From an uncultured Eubacteriales bacterium (GTDB taxonomy: Bacteria; Bacillota; Clostridia; Christensenellales; Aristaeellaceae): a DNA stretch of 53,489 nt. Below the pieces are notes generated by a model. That model searched no databases and was not told the origin of the DNA. It saw only the letters and a list, made by a program, of their open reading frames with translations. The position numbers and the translations under genes were made by a program. Where the stretch lies: NCBI GenBank assembly GCA_902789795.1, contig CADAPM010000009.1, forward strand, positions 1 to 53,489, written 5' to 3'. Every line of letters begins with the position of its first letter. The first letter of the stretch is position 1. Of this stretch, positions 46,432 through 53,489 are shown piece by piece.

Positions 46432-47514
46432 TCACGGGCCCGTTCCTCTGCCCGTCTTCTTCCGCGTCATTTCCAGGAGACCCAGGCTCGTGAAGCCGTG
46501 CACCACGCACTTGACGGGGTCCTCGCGCAGAAGGGCGCGGAAGCGGTCGAGGATCTGCTGCCGGGAGGTCTCCTCCTCCATGTCGATGAAGTCGATGATC
46601 ACGATGCCGCCGGTGCCGCGCACGCGCAGGATGCGGGCGATCATGGCCGCGGCCTCCAGATTGGTGCGCAGGAAGAGCTGCTCCTTGTCCGCGCCTTTTT
46701 TGCCCGTGGACTTGCCGGTATTCACATCGATGGCGGTCAGGGCCTCGCAGGGGTCCACCACCAGGAAGCCGCCCGAGGGCAGCCACACCTGGCGGCGGCA
46801 GAGCCTTTCCCGCTGCTCCTCCACCGCGAAGGCGGCGAAGGGATGCTCCAGTGCCTCGTGGGCCGGGGCCTCCGGATCCTCCCGGTCCAGGATCAGGCGG
46901 TCGATGGCCCCGAAGTCCTCCAGGGCCTGCTCCAGGGCGCTGCGGCCCCGCCAGAGCAGCCGCAGGCCGTTGGGAGCCTCCGCGGCCCTTTGGATCGTCT
47001 GCCAGCGCGCCTGCAGGCGGCTGAGCTCCTCAACGAGCGCGGCCTCCCCCGTCTCCCGGGCGGCCTGGCGCATGATCAGGCCCATGCTATCGGGCTTCAG
47101 GCGGAGCGCCAGCGCCTTCAGCGCCTCGCGGTCCCCTTCGTCCTCCACGCGGCTGGATACGCCGATGGACGTGCTCAGCGGCAGCAGGATCAGCCCGCGC
47201 CCTGCCAGGGAGATCTCCTGGGTCAGATAGGGCCCCTTGGTGCCCGTGGCGGGCTTTTTGACCTGCACCAGCACGAAATCTCCGGGACGCAGCGGCTGCT
47301 TAGCCTCGGACTCCGGCAGGAAGCCCACCTGGCCCTCGGGCAGGTTCACGAAGGCCGCGGCCATGCCCCGGGCGTTCTGGCGCACGCGGCCTACTAAGAC
47401 CGTCTCCGCCTGCAGGCCCTGCTCGGGCACGAGCCGCCAGTCCATGAGCTCCCGGCCCTCGAGCAGCGCCAGGGCGGCGCCTTCGGGGCGATGCTCCATC
47501 ATCAGGGTGCGCAT
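46432..47514 (-). CDS. rng: Ribonuclease E/G family protein, C-terminally short
   Basis: A 360-residue RNase G-type endoribonuclease. The N-terminal S1-like domain includes VGRVRQNARGMAAAFVNLPE. The 5' sensor and RNase H-like parts follow. The catalytic DNase I-like core has LTAIDVNTGKSTGKKGADKE and GGIVIIDFIDMEEETSRQQI, with both metal-binding Asp residues. It stops at LLEMTRKKTGRGTGP, just where family members normally go on to a CPxCxG zinc link used for dimerisation; that part is missing. The ATG shares one base with the stop of the upstream DUF2344 gene. The radical SAM, DUF2344, rng order is conserved in Clostridia. Confidence 0.9.
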   Translation of the reverse strand: MRTLMMEHRPEGAALALLEGRELMDWRLVPEQGLQAETVLVGRVRQNARGMAAAFVNLPEGQVGFLPESEAKQPLRPGDFVLVQVKKPATGTKGPYLTQEISLAGRGLILLPLSTSIGVSSRVEDEGDREALKALALRLKPDSMGLIMRQAARETGEAALVEELSRLQARWQTIQRAAEAPNGLRLLWRGRSALEQALEDFGAIDRLILDREDPEAPAHEALEHPFAAFAVEEQRERLCRRQVWLPSGGFLVVDPCEALTAIDVNTGKSTGKKGADKEQLFLRTNLEAAAMIARILRVRGTGGIVIIDFIDMEEETSRQQILDRFRALLREDPVKCVVHGFTSLGLLEMTRKKTGRGTGP

Positions 47515-48188
47515 CAGGCTTCCTCCAGACGCGTGAGGGCACCGTCCTTCATGGCGTACATCTGCAGGCGCGTGATGAAGGCCTCCGGCTTCTCCGCGCC
47601 CGCCAGTCCGGCGAGCACGGTCAAAAACAGATCCGGCTTCAGCGTGCCCGCCTCGCACAAAGAGAGGGTCGCGCAGATGGTGCGCGGGCCCAGGGCCTGG
47701 GCGTCATAGATCATGGGGCGCACGTCGCAGGGCTTTTCCCCCGTCTTGGTCTTGCGGATAGCCTGCAGTTCCTCCGCCGCCAGCATTTGGGGCAGCGCAG
47801 CCATACAGCTTTCGGTGTTCGGGTCGTCCTCGTCCAGCTCCATCAGGTACTGGGCGGCGCGCAGCATGGCCATGGGCGCGGGGTGCTCGTCCGGCAGCGC
47901 GCGCACAGCACGGCAGCGCAGGTCCGGCGGCAGGGCGGCGTTCAGACGCTCCTGGAACTCAGCAGCCGTGATCTCCTCGCCCACCGGCACCTCGATCAGC
48001 TCCCGAAGCCCGGGCATACCCAGGGAGAGGGGCGCGGCGGCGTTCAGCAGCATGTGCGGGTTAAAGCCCTGGGAATAGCGGACCGGCAGCCCGCTGCGCC
48101 TGAGGGCCCGCTGCATAGTGCGCATCAGGTCCAGATGTCCGGTAAAGCGGATGCGCGCGCCCTTTTCCATCGTCAGCCACATCTTCAT
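47514..48188 (-). CDS. DUF2344 (TIGR03936) protein
   Basis: A 224-residue protein of the DUF2344 family. It has the characteristic start WLTMEKGARIRFTGHLDLMR, then LPVRYSQGFNPHMLLNAAAP and GLRELIEVPVGEEIT. Its biochemical role is not known. It nearly always follows a TIGR03960-type radical SAM protein, sometimes as a fusion, which suggests a shared RNA or protein modification function. ATG 48188 is chosen because it overlaps the radical SAM stop by ATGA. Confidence 0.92.
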   Translation of the reverse strand: MKMWLTMEKGARIRFTGHLDLMRTMQRALRRSGLPVRYSQGFNPHMLLNAAAPLSLGMPGLRELIEVPVGEEITAAEFQERLNAALPPDLRCRAVRALPDEHPAPMAMLRAAQYLMELDEDDPNTESCMAALPQMLAAEELQAIRKTKTGEKPCDVRPMIYDAQALGPRTICATLSLCEAGTLKPDLFLTVLAGLAGAEKPEAFITRLQMYAMKDGALTRLEEA

Positions 48189-50032
48189 ACGTTGCACAAC
48201 CCTTCATAGCGCTGCAGGCCGCAGCCGTTGCAGCCCTTGCGGCAGTCCTTCGTGGTCTGGCCCTTCTTGGCGCGCTCGTTCTCCAGCTGCAGGTAGCGCT
48301 GGGTCACGCCCATGTCGATGAAGGCCCAGGGCAGCAGCTCGTCGTAGGAGCGCTCGCGGTTGGCGTAGAAGGCGGGGCTGAGCCCGCACTTCTCGAAGGC
48401 CTTGATCCACACGTCATACTTGAAATGCTCCGACCACCCGTCCAGGATGCAGCCGTCCTTCCACGCGGTGTAGATGACCTCGCCCATGCGCCGGTCGCCG
48501 CGGGAGATGCACGCCTCCAAGAGGGACAAAGACGGGTCGTGCCAGTTGAAGGTGACGCCCTTCATCTTCAGGTATTCCCGCAGATGGCTCTGCTTTTCCA
48601 TGACCGTCTCCAGGTCGTCCTGGGCGGCCCACTGGAAGGGCGTGAAGGGCTTGGGCACGAACACGGAGGCGCTGCAGGTGACGCGCAGGCCCTTGGCCCG
48701 GCGCTCCTTGGGCACGGTATAATAGGCGTTGACCACCTTGCGCGCCAGGTCGCCGATGCCCCGGAGGTCCTCGTCGGTCTCCGTCGGGAGCCCGGTCATG
48801 AAGTAGAGCTTGACCGTGCTGTAGCCGCTGTCAAAGGCGTCGGTGACGGAGCGGAGCACGTCCTCCTCGGTGACGCCCTTGTTGATGACGTCCCTCAAGC
48901 GCTGGGTGCCGGCCTCGGCGGCCACGGTCAGGCCGCTCTTGCGCACGCGGGAGAGCTCCTCCAGGGACTGCTTGACCAGGTTGTCTACGCGCATGCTCGG
49001 CAGGGACACGCTGACCCGCTTGTCCTGGAAGCGGTCCATCAGGGCCGTGATCAGCTCCTTCAGGCAGGAATAGTCGCCGCTGGACAGGGAGGACAGGGAC
49101 ATCTCCTCGTACCCGGTGGCGGCCTCCAGCTTCTCCGCCAGCTCGATGACGCGCTCCATGGAGCGCTCGCGCACGGGGCGGTAGATCATGCCCGCCTGGC
49201 AGAAACGGCAGCCGCGGGTGCAGCCGCGCATGATCTCCAGCACGATGCGGTCAAACACGATATCCGTATAGGGCACCGGGAAGGTATCCGGATAGAACGC
49301 GTTGGAAAAATCCTTGAGGATGCGCTTGCGCACCGTCTCCGGCGCGCGCTCATCCACGCGCTCAAAGGCGCGCAGGGTGCCGTCCTCATTATACTTGGGC
49401 TCGTAGAACCTGGGCACGTACACGCCCTCGACCCGACTCAGCCGCATGAGCGTCTCGTACCGATCGAGGCCTTCCTTTTTGCAGGCGCGCAGCACGTCCA
49501 GGAATTCCACCATCATCTCCTCGCCGTCGCCGATCACGAAGGCGTCGAAGAAAGGGGCCAGGGGCTCCGGATTGCAGGCGCAGGGGCCGCCGGCGATGAC
49601 CAGCGGGTCCTTCTCCCCGCGGTCCGCCGCGCGCACGGGCACGTGGCCCAGGTCCAGCATATCCAGGATGTTGGTATAGCTCATCTCGTACTGCAGCGAG
49701 AACCCGATCACGTCAAACTCCGAGAGGGCCTTCCGGCTCTCCAGGCTGAACAACGGGATATTTTTCTCCTTCAGCCCCGCCCGAAAATCCACCCAGGGCA
49801 TGAAGACGCGCTCGCAGCTCATGTAGGGCAGCGAGTTCATCAGGCTCACCAGGATCTTCATGCCCAGGTAGGACATGCCGATCTCGTAGGTATCCGCAAA
49901 GCAGAAGGCGAAGTGCATCTCCGCCTCGTCCCAGGCCCGCACCTCGGTATTCATCTCACCGCCCGTGTACCGGGCAGGCTTTTCCACCTTTTCCAGCAGC
50001 TTTTCGACCGCTCTTTCCTGTACAGGATCCAC
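48185..50032 (-). CDS. TIGR03960-family B12-binding radical SAM protein
   Basis: From GTG 50032 (GGAGG 7 bp upstream; no suitable ATG) this is a 615-residue protein. The N-terminal region contains a Rossmann-type, B12-binding-like fold (VIGFSLQYEMSYTNILDMLD, LVIAGGPCACNPEPLAPFFD). The radical SAM core has LEIMRGCTRGCRFCQAGMIY (CxxxCxxC) and AAEAGTQRLRDVINKGVTEE. A C-terminal cysteine-rich end (CRKGCNGCGLQRYEGLCNV) may hold another cluster. The substrate is unknown. It opens the three-gene operon with DUF2344 and rng. Confidence 0.92.
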   Translation of the reverse strand: MDPVQERAVEKLLEKVEKPARYTGGEMNTEVRAWDEAEMHFAFCFADTYEIGMSYLGMKILVSLMNSLPYMSCERVFMPWVDFRAGLKEKNIPLFSLESRKALSEFDVIGFSLQYEMSYTNILDMLDLGHVPVRAADRGEKDPLVIAGGPCACNPEPLAPFFDAFVIGDGEEMMVEFLDVLRACKKEGLDRYETLMRLSRVEGVYVPRFYEPKYNEDGTLRAFERVDERAPETVRKRILKDFSNAFYPDTFPVPYTDIVFDRIVLEIMRGCTRGCRFCQAGMIYRPVRERSMERVIELAEKLEAATGYEEMSLSSLSSGDYSCLKELITALMDRFQDKRVSVSLPSMRVDNLVKQSLEELSRVRKSGLTVAAEAGTQRLRDVINKGVTEEDVLRSVTDAFDSGYSTVKLYFMTGLPTETDEDLRGIGDLARKVVNAYYTVPKERRAKGLRVTCSASVFVPKPFTPFQWAAQDDLETVMEKQSHLREYLKMKGVTFNWHDPSLSLLEACISRGDRRMGEVIYTAWKDGCILDGWSEHFKYDVWIKAFEKCGLSPAFYANRERSYDELLPWAFIDMGVTQRYLQLENERAKKGQTTKDCRKGCNGCGLQRYEGLCNV

Positions 50033-50264
50033 CGCAAAACCTCCAAGTCGTATTCGCAAGCATTTTAACATGAAAGAAGGGAATTGTCCATGGAGGACTT
50101 GCGGGAGGCGGGCCTGTTTGTCGTGTAGGGGCGGCACACCGGTCCGCCCGCTTGCTGGGCAATGGGACAAGTGATGAGTGATAAGAGATAAGTGATAAGT
50201 TCAGGTGCGAATCCCGCCGCTGCGCTATGGGATCCGTTTTTATTTGGATGCAGGATATAAACCC

Positions 50265-50380
50265 GGACATGAGGACGCATAAAAAACGTCCATTCAATTC
50301 GGCGCTATAGAAAAAACAACGTGAGCGGAAACAATAACCGCCAAAACTGTAGGGGCGGATCACCCGATCCGCCCGCCCTG
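50265..50380. repeat. ~115-bp direct repeat, unit A
   Basis: From GGACATGAGGACGCATAAAA to GATCCGCCCGCCCTG. It matches 50566-50680 over its whole length with scattered changes, including CTATAGAAAAA, GTGAGCGGAAACAAT and ACCGCCAAA. The 50033-50680 gap has no gene. It also contains a TGATGAGTGATAAGAGATAA heptad run (50173-50200) and a GTAGGGGCGGCACACCGGTC motif (50126-50150) resembling the end of this repeat. Confidence 0.85.
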
Positions 50381-50565
50381 TTGGCGGAAAAGCCCCAGAC
50401 AAAGGCCAAGCCGCCCCTCGCTGTCATCCTGAACAGAACGAGAGAAGCGAGTTCGTCGTGAAGGATCGTTCATCTCGTGCGCGGTGCGCGAGGCGCTGGC
50501 GCCCGCGGTGCGTGCGCGATACAACTGTTGTTCTACGGTCAATTGGGAAATAGACACCATCCGCC

Positions 50566-50680
50566 GGACATATGGACGGATAAAAAGCGTCCGTTCAATT
50601 CGCGCTATAGAAAAACCGGCGTGAGCGAAAACAATGACCGCCAAAGCCGTAGGGCGGAGCACCCGATCCTCCCGATTCTG
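50566..50680. repeat. ~115-bp direct repeat, unit B
   Basis: From GGACATATGGACGGATAAAA to GATCCTCCCGATTCTG, about 300 bp to the right of unit A and in the same orientation. It ends exactly at the stop codon of the PIF1-like gene, so the repeat copy borders the AT-rich island. Confidence 0.85.
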
Positions 50681-52234
50681 TCAGCATACGGGGTAAAGAT
50701 GGATCAGTTCTGCATGGGTCATATAGTCATGAGCCTCCTGACTAACCCTTATATCTTCTGGTTTTAGTTCTTTACAAAAGTATAATGATTCCATACTACG
50801 GCAACGTGATAAAGCGACATAGACCTGACCCGGTGCAAAAGCACCCCCGCTCAAGTCAAGCATAGCAGATTCATAAGTTTGACCTTGTGATTTGTGTATA
50901 GTCACAGCATAAGCCAATTTGACAGGATATTGGGTGAACGTTCCAACGACAATTTTCTTGATTTCTTTTGTCGTATGATCGTATTCATATTGACAACTCT
51001 CCCATGTCTCTTTATCAATAGAATGGTCTACACCGTTAATTCTCACCTTTATATGATCATCCGCTAATTCAGATATTATACCTAATGTACCATTGACCCA
51101 TCTGGCTTTTTGCGGTCTTACGTTACTGCTGTTATCCGTACGATCATTTTTAATCATCATTATATGCGCGTCTACTTTTAACTTAAGATGAAGTTCAGTA
51201 GGCATATCGGTTTGCTTGATATCTCCCTCTATCACTCCATCATATACGAAGAGTTTTCCGGGTAGCTTGTTTAATTCGGTTGTATTAATTTTGCTTGCAG
51301 TTTCATTATTACAAGTCATAGTGATATACTCATTATTCTTTGGAGTAACAACACAACACTTATTAAGGTACTCCAGCTCTTCAGTTTTCAGATGGCCAAT
51401 CCGAATGCTATTAAGAATGTCTAAATACTGTCTCTGCGTTGTTCTATATACCTCAGTTAATTCGATAATTGTAAAAGGATTCTGTCGAATGGCATCAGCA
51501 CCATAGAAAAAAACAGTCTTATAACGATCTTCTATCCAATTTGAAAATGGACCAGCTTTAATGATAGGTGGCAATTGATATAAGTCACCAAATGCAATAA
51601 TGCGGCATCCACCAAATGGTAGCGAATTGCCCCTGACATATTTTAGCTTAGCATCAATTATATCCATAATATCTGCACGTACCATGGAGATTTCGTCAAT
51701 GACTAGTATATCCAGTTTTTCCAGGACTGCCCTTTTTTTGTATCCAATATTTGTTACATGTGCAGTATTACGTTTATCACAAACGTCTCCATAAGGAAGA
51801 TTGAAAAAAGAATGAATGGTCTGTCCCGATACGTTTAGGGCAGCAACACCTGTTAGTGCAACAACTGCAACCTGCTTATCTGTATGACGAACAAAGTATT
51901 GTAATAACACTGATTTACCTGTGCCTGCCTTGCCTGTAATAAACACATTATCATCAGTTTCGGTTAAAAAATCATATACTGCTTGCTGTTCTTTGTATAG
52001 CTTATCAATAGTCTCTGTTCTATTTTTGATACCCGTCGTTTTTTCTATCGGTGGTTGACTTGCTTTAGATTGCTCTGTGGCTCCAATGGGCAAATCCTTG
52101 CTAACAGCAGTATTGGTTTCTCTGTTTTCAGGATATATATTGATTTGTGAAGGGGTACTATTGCGTTCCTTTCTTTTTCCTCGTACGATTATCAAAAGCA
52201 AAACGATAATGATCCCAATCAATAAAGTTTCCAT
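50681..52234 (-). CDS. PIF1/RecD2-like helicase with N-terminal membrane anchor
   Basis: From ATG 52234 (GAGG 9 bp upstream) this is a 517-residue SF1B helicase. Residues ~1-20 (METLLIGIIIVLLLIIVRG) form a transmembrane helix followed by KRKER, a stop-transfer signal, then a ~60-residue polar linker. The helicase core has NVFITGKAGTGKSVLLQYF (Walker A), IHSFFNLPYG, LDILVIDEISMVRADIMDII (Walker B), AFGDLYQLPPI (motif III), VNGTLGIISEL, and YAVTIHKSQGQTYESAMLDL with VALSRCR (motifs V/VI). PIF1 proteins unwind 5' to 3' and remove G-quadruplexes or R-loops; an inner-membrane anchor is unusual. It is AT-rich and follows the ankyrin-like gene after 20 bp. Confidence 0.9.
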   Translation of the reverse strand: METLLIGIIIVLLLIIVRGKRKERNSTPSQINIYPENRETNTAVSKDLPIGATEQSKASQPPIEKTTGIKNRTETIDKLYKEQQAVYDFLTETDDNVFITGKAGTGKSVLLQYFVRHTDKQVAVVALTGVAALNVSGQTIHSFFNLPYGDVCDKRNTAHVTNIGYKKRAVLEKLDILVIDEISMVRADIMDIIDAKLKYVRGNSLPFGGCRIIAFGDLYQLPPIIKAGPFSNWIEDRYKTVFFYGADAIRQNPFTIIELTEVYRTTQRQYLDILNSIRIGHLKTEELEYLNKCCVVTPKNNEYITMTCNNETASKINTTELNKLPGKLFVYDGVIEGDIKQTDMPTELHLKLKVDAHIMMIKNDRTDNSSNVRPQKARWVNGTLGIISELADDHIKVRINGVDHSIDKETWESCQYEYDHTTKEIKKIVVGTFTQYPVKLAYAVTIHKSQGQTYESAMLDLSGGAFAPGQVYVALSRCRSMESLYFCKELKPEDIRVSQEAHDYMTHAELIHLYPVC

Positions 52235-52254
52235 AATTAACCTCTTTAATGGAT

Positions 52255-53253
52255 TTACTTCCACCACATATCTACATGCGGCTGATCATCCTGCTTCAAT
52301 TCATGCTGTCCAAGGTAGAAGTAAGCAGTAGCGGTTTCATCTGGCACCTCTCCAAAGCTGTCTGAAAAAGTCAGAACTTCATTATTGCTGAAATGGATTC
52401 TTGTGATTGGCTGCGTGAAGATAGACATTTTCCATTCCACAGAATTACAGCCAAATTCAATGCTCTCTATCGACGCACCTCTGATCGGTAAGAATAAAGC
52501 AGACACGTCTGTCATCTGGGCATCCGGGATATGATCATCGGTCCAGAACTCAACGTTGGGTGTTGCAATGAGTACACCGCCGTCATATACGAAATACAGT
52601 TTTTCATAGTAGCACCTTGCAAAACAGTTGTTCCTCAGTATAACATCATAAAATATCTTTTTCTCTTTGGGCCTCTCCGATAACACCTTCAGGATCTGTT
52701 TATTATGTGCATCCTCATAACTGTTTATGCCATGGTAGGGTTTGTTTTTCTTCAGAGCCATATAAATTTGATAAGTTGCTTCCTGTATGTTTGCCAAATG
52801 AAAATCATGCTCACACAGCCTTTGATACTGATTCTCAGCAACGAGAAAGCTCAGAGGATTGCCGGATTCTTCTTGGGAAAAGTATATTCCTCTAGCAGCG
52901 GGAGTGATCAATAACTTCGTTGCATCGATGAGTTGCCTATGAGGCATCAGAACAAGTCTGTACAGACACTGTGCACTGAACTGGCCATTGTTCCTGTCAA
53001 TATCGAAGCCATGATCCAGGAAAAAACGGATGATCCCCATCGTCTCCTCCGGATCCCTGTTGTCAGATAGAATGGCAGAGAGTACGTTTTCATTTGTCTT
53101 CTTTCCCTGAGCATTAACATCGGCACCGCTGCGGATGAGTTTCTCGGCGGCCCGATAGTCTGGAACCCCGGATGATCTGAATATCTCAATCATTCGGTTT
53201 TCCAGTTCTCCATAACCATGATCCGGGATCACTGTTTCATTAGTATCATTCAT
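52255..53253 (-). CDS. Ankyrin-repeat-like protein of unknown function
   Basis: A 332-residue AT-rich gene. The N-terminal ~130 residues look like ankyrin units: AAEKLIRSGADVNAQGKKTN, GIIRFFLDHGFDIDRNNGQ, then DATKLLITPAARG. The rest (140-332) is a mixed alpha/beta region with no recognisable motif (KLYFVYDGGVLIATPNVEFW, ALFLPIRGASIESIEF). No signal peptide or membrane segment. It forms a two-gene unit with the PIF1-like helicase, and a promoter lies just upstream. An adaptor or immunity-type role is conceivable from ankyrin proteins in general but is not supported by sequence. Confidence 0.78.
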   Translation of the reverse strand: MNDTNETVIPDHGYGELENRMIEIFRSSGVPDYRAAEKLIRSGADVNAQGKKTNENVLSAILSDNRDPEETMGIIRFFLDHGFDIDRNNGQFSAQCLYRLVLMPHRQLIDATKLLITPAARGIYFSQEESGNPLSFLVAENQYQRLCEHDFHLANIQEATYQIYMALKKNKPYHGINSYEDAHNKQILKVLSERPKEKKIFYDVILRNNCFARCYYEKLYFVYDGGVLIATPNVEFWTDDHIPDAQMTDVSALFLPIRGASIESIEFGCNSVEWKMSIFTQPITRIHFSNNEVLTFSDSFGEVPDETATAYFYLGQHELKQDDQPHVDMWWK

Positions 53254-53331
53254 CGCAACACATGCTCCATTGTCGTGATCGTTGTCTGTTTCTTGATGTC
53301 TTCATACTGGTGATACTATACTCTTGGAAAC

Positions 53332-53361
53332 ATTATAACAGTCAACAGCTTGTTTTGTCGA
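53332..53361 (-). promoter_or_regulatory. Promoter of the ankyrin/PIF1 pair
   Basis: Minus-strand -35-like TCGACA (53361-53356), 18-bp spacer, -10 TATAAT (53337-53332), about 80 bp before the start codon. It lies 30 bp inside the terminal inverted repeat. Confidence 0.5.
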
Positions 53362-53391
53362 GCCATAAGTGAAATAAATGACAAAATAACA

Positions 53392-53488
53392 TGTAGGATT
53401 ACAATACATCTTGGACAATTGAATAAAAAAGAGTGCAAGGCAAGCGCCAATCGGTTATAGTTGAGCTGCGACACAAAACCAAACGAAA
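53392..53488. repeat. Right copy of 97-bp terminal inverted repeat
   Basis: Exact reverse complement of positions 1-97. Only one extra base (G at 53489) lies beyond it. See the left copy for interpretation. Confidence 0.9.
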
Positions 53489-53489
53489 G

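Noticed and set aside
1-53489. Linear plasmid or phage genome with telomere-like inverted ends
   Set aside because: The interior holds core chromosomal genes (mutS, mutL, miaA, miaB, rng) and no replication, partition or structural phage genes, so a repeat-bounded chromosomal segment is more likely.

Overview
This 53.5 kb window looks like a chromosomal segment from a high-GC anaerobic Firmicute of the Clostridia. This is inference: the window contains no rRNA and no other taxonomic marker. The supporting signs are Gram-positive-type short lipophilic signal peptides, strong GGAGG ribosome sites, TTGACA/TATAAT promoters, a Bacillus-like repair and tRNA-modification neighbourhood (miaB, a YmcA/YlbF protein, mutS, mutL, miaA, ynbB), and the clostridial trio of radical SAM protein, DUF2344 protein and RNase G. 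Most genes are clearly GC-rich. The outermost genes (225-1103 on the left, 50681-53253 on the right) are AT-rich and look acquired. The first 97 bases recur exactly, inverted, one base from the right end.

Layout. 0.2-3.5 kb: a secreted unknown protein, CorA, and an HTH/nucleotidyltransferase toxin-antitoxin-like pair. 3.6-7.6 kb: a BspA-type leucine-rich-repeat surface protein between two fields of CCTTCCCC-type intergenic repeats. 7.8-11.3 kb: a three-gene signalling operon (8-TM pseudokinase-like sensor, HPK7 histidine kinase, LuxR-type response regulator). 11.4-11.8 kb: fused remnants of an aldo/keto reductase and, probably, its divergent MerR regulator. 11.8-18.9 kb and 20.8-28.9 kb: a carbohydrate-use system. 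19.1-19.8 kb: a RelBE pair. 19.9-20.6 kb: an ADP-ribosylglycohydrolase. 29-32 kb: a secreted histidine acid phosphatase, a Dus enzyme and a Phd-Doc pair. 32.3-43.7 kb: the repair and tRNA-modification cluster, with an added YcaQ-like glycosylase and an acetyltransferase. 43.8-50 kb: an AAA/DUF4143 ATPase, a secreted unknown, and the Rng, DUF2344 and radical SAM operon. 50.7-53.3 kb: a membrane-anchored PIF1-like helicase and an ankyrin-type protein.

The most coherent system is the carbohydrate regulon. A LacI-family regulator sits next to three promoters that each carry the identical 14-mer GTTTAGCGTTAAAC, in the same orientation and just downstream of the -10 box. These promoters drive (i) a secreted beta-helix glycosidase (GH28/GH49 fold), a secreted single F5/8C module and beta-phosphoglucomutase; (ii) divergently, a secreted stand-alone beta-sandwich protein; (iii) a CUT1 ABC importer followed by two GH65 disaccharide phosphorylases. 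The inferred route is extracellular cutting of an alpha-glucoside polymer, capture by detached binding modules, import, phosphorolysis to beta-glucose 1-phosphate, and conversion to glucose 6-phosphate. No other stretch offers an equally complete pathway.

The window also holds several repeat families (heptanucleotide hairpins at operon joints, a 230-bp MITE-like unit, a ~115-bp direct repeat) and two or three gene remnants that record deletions.
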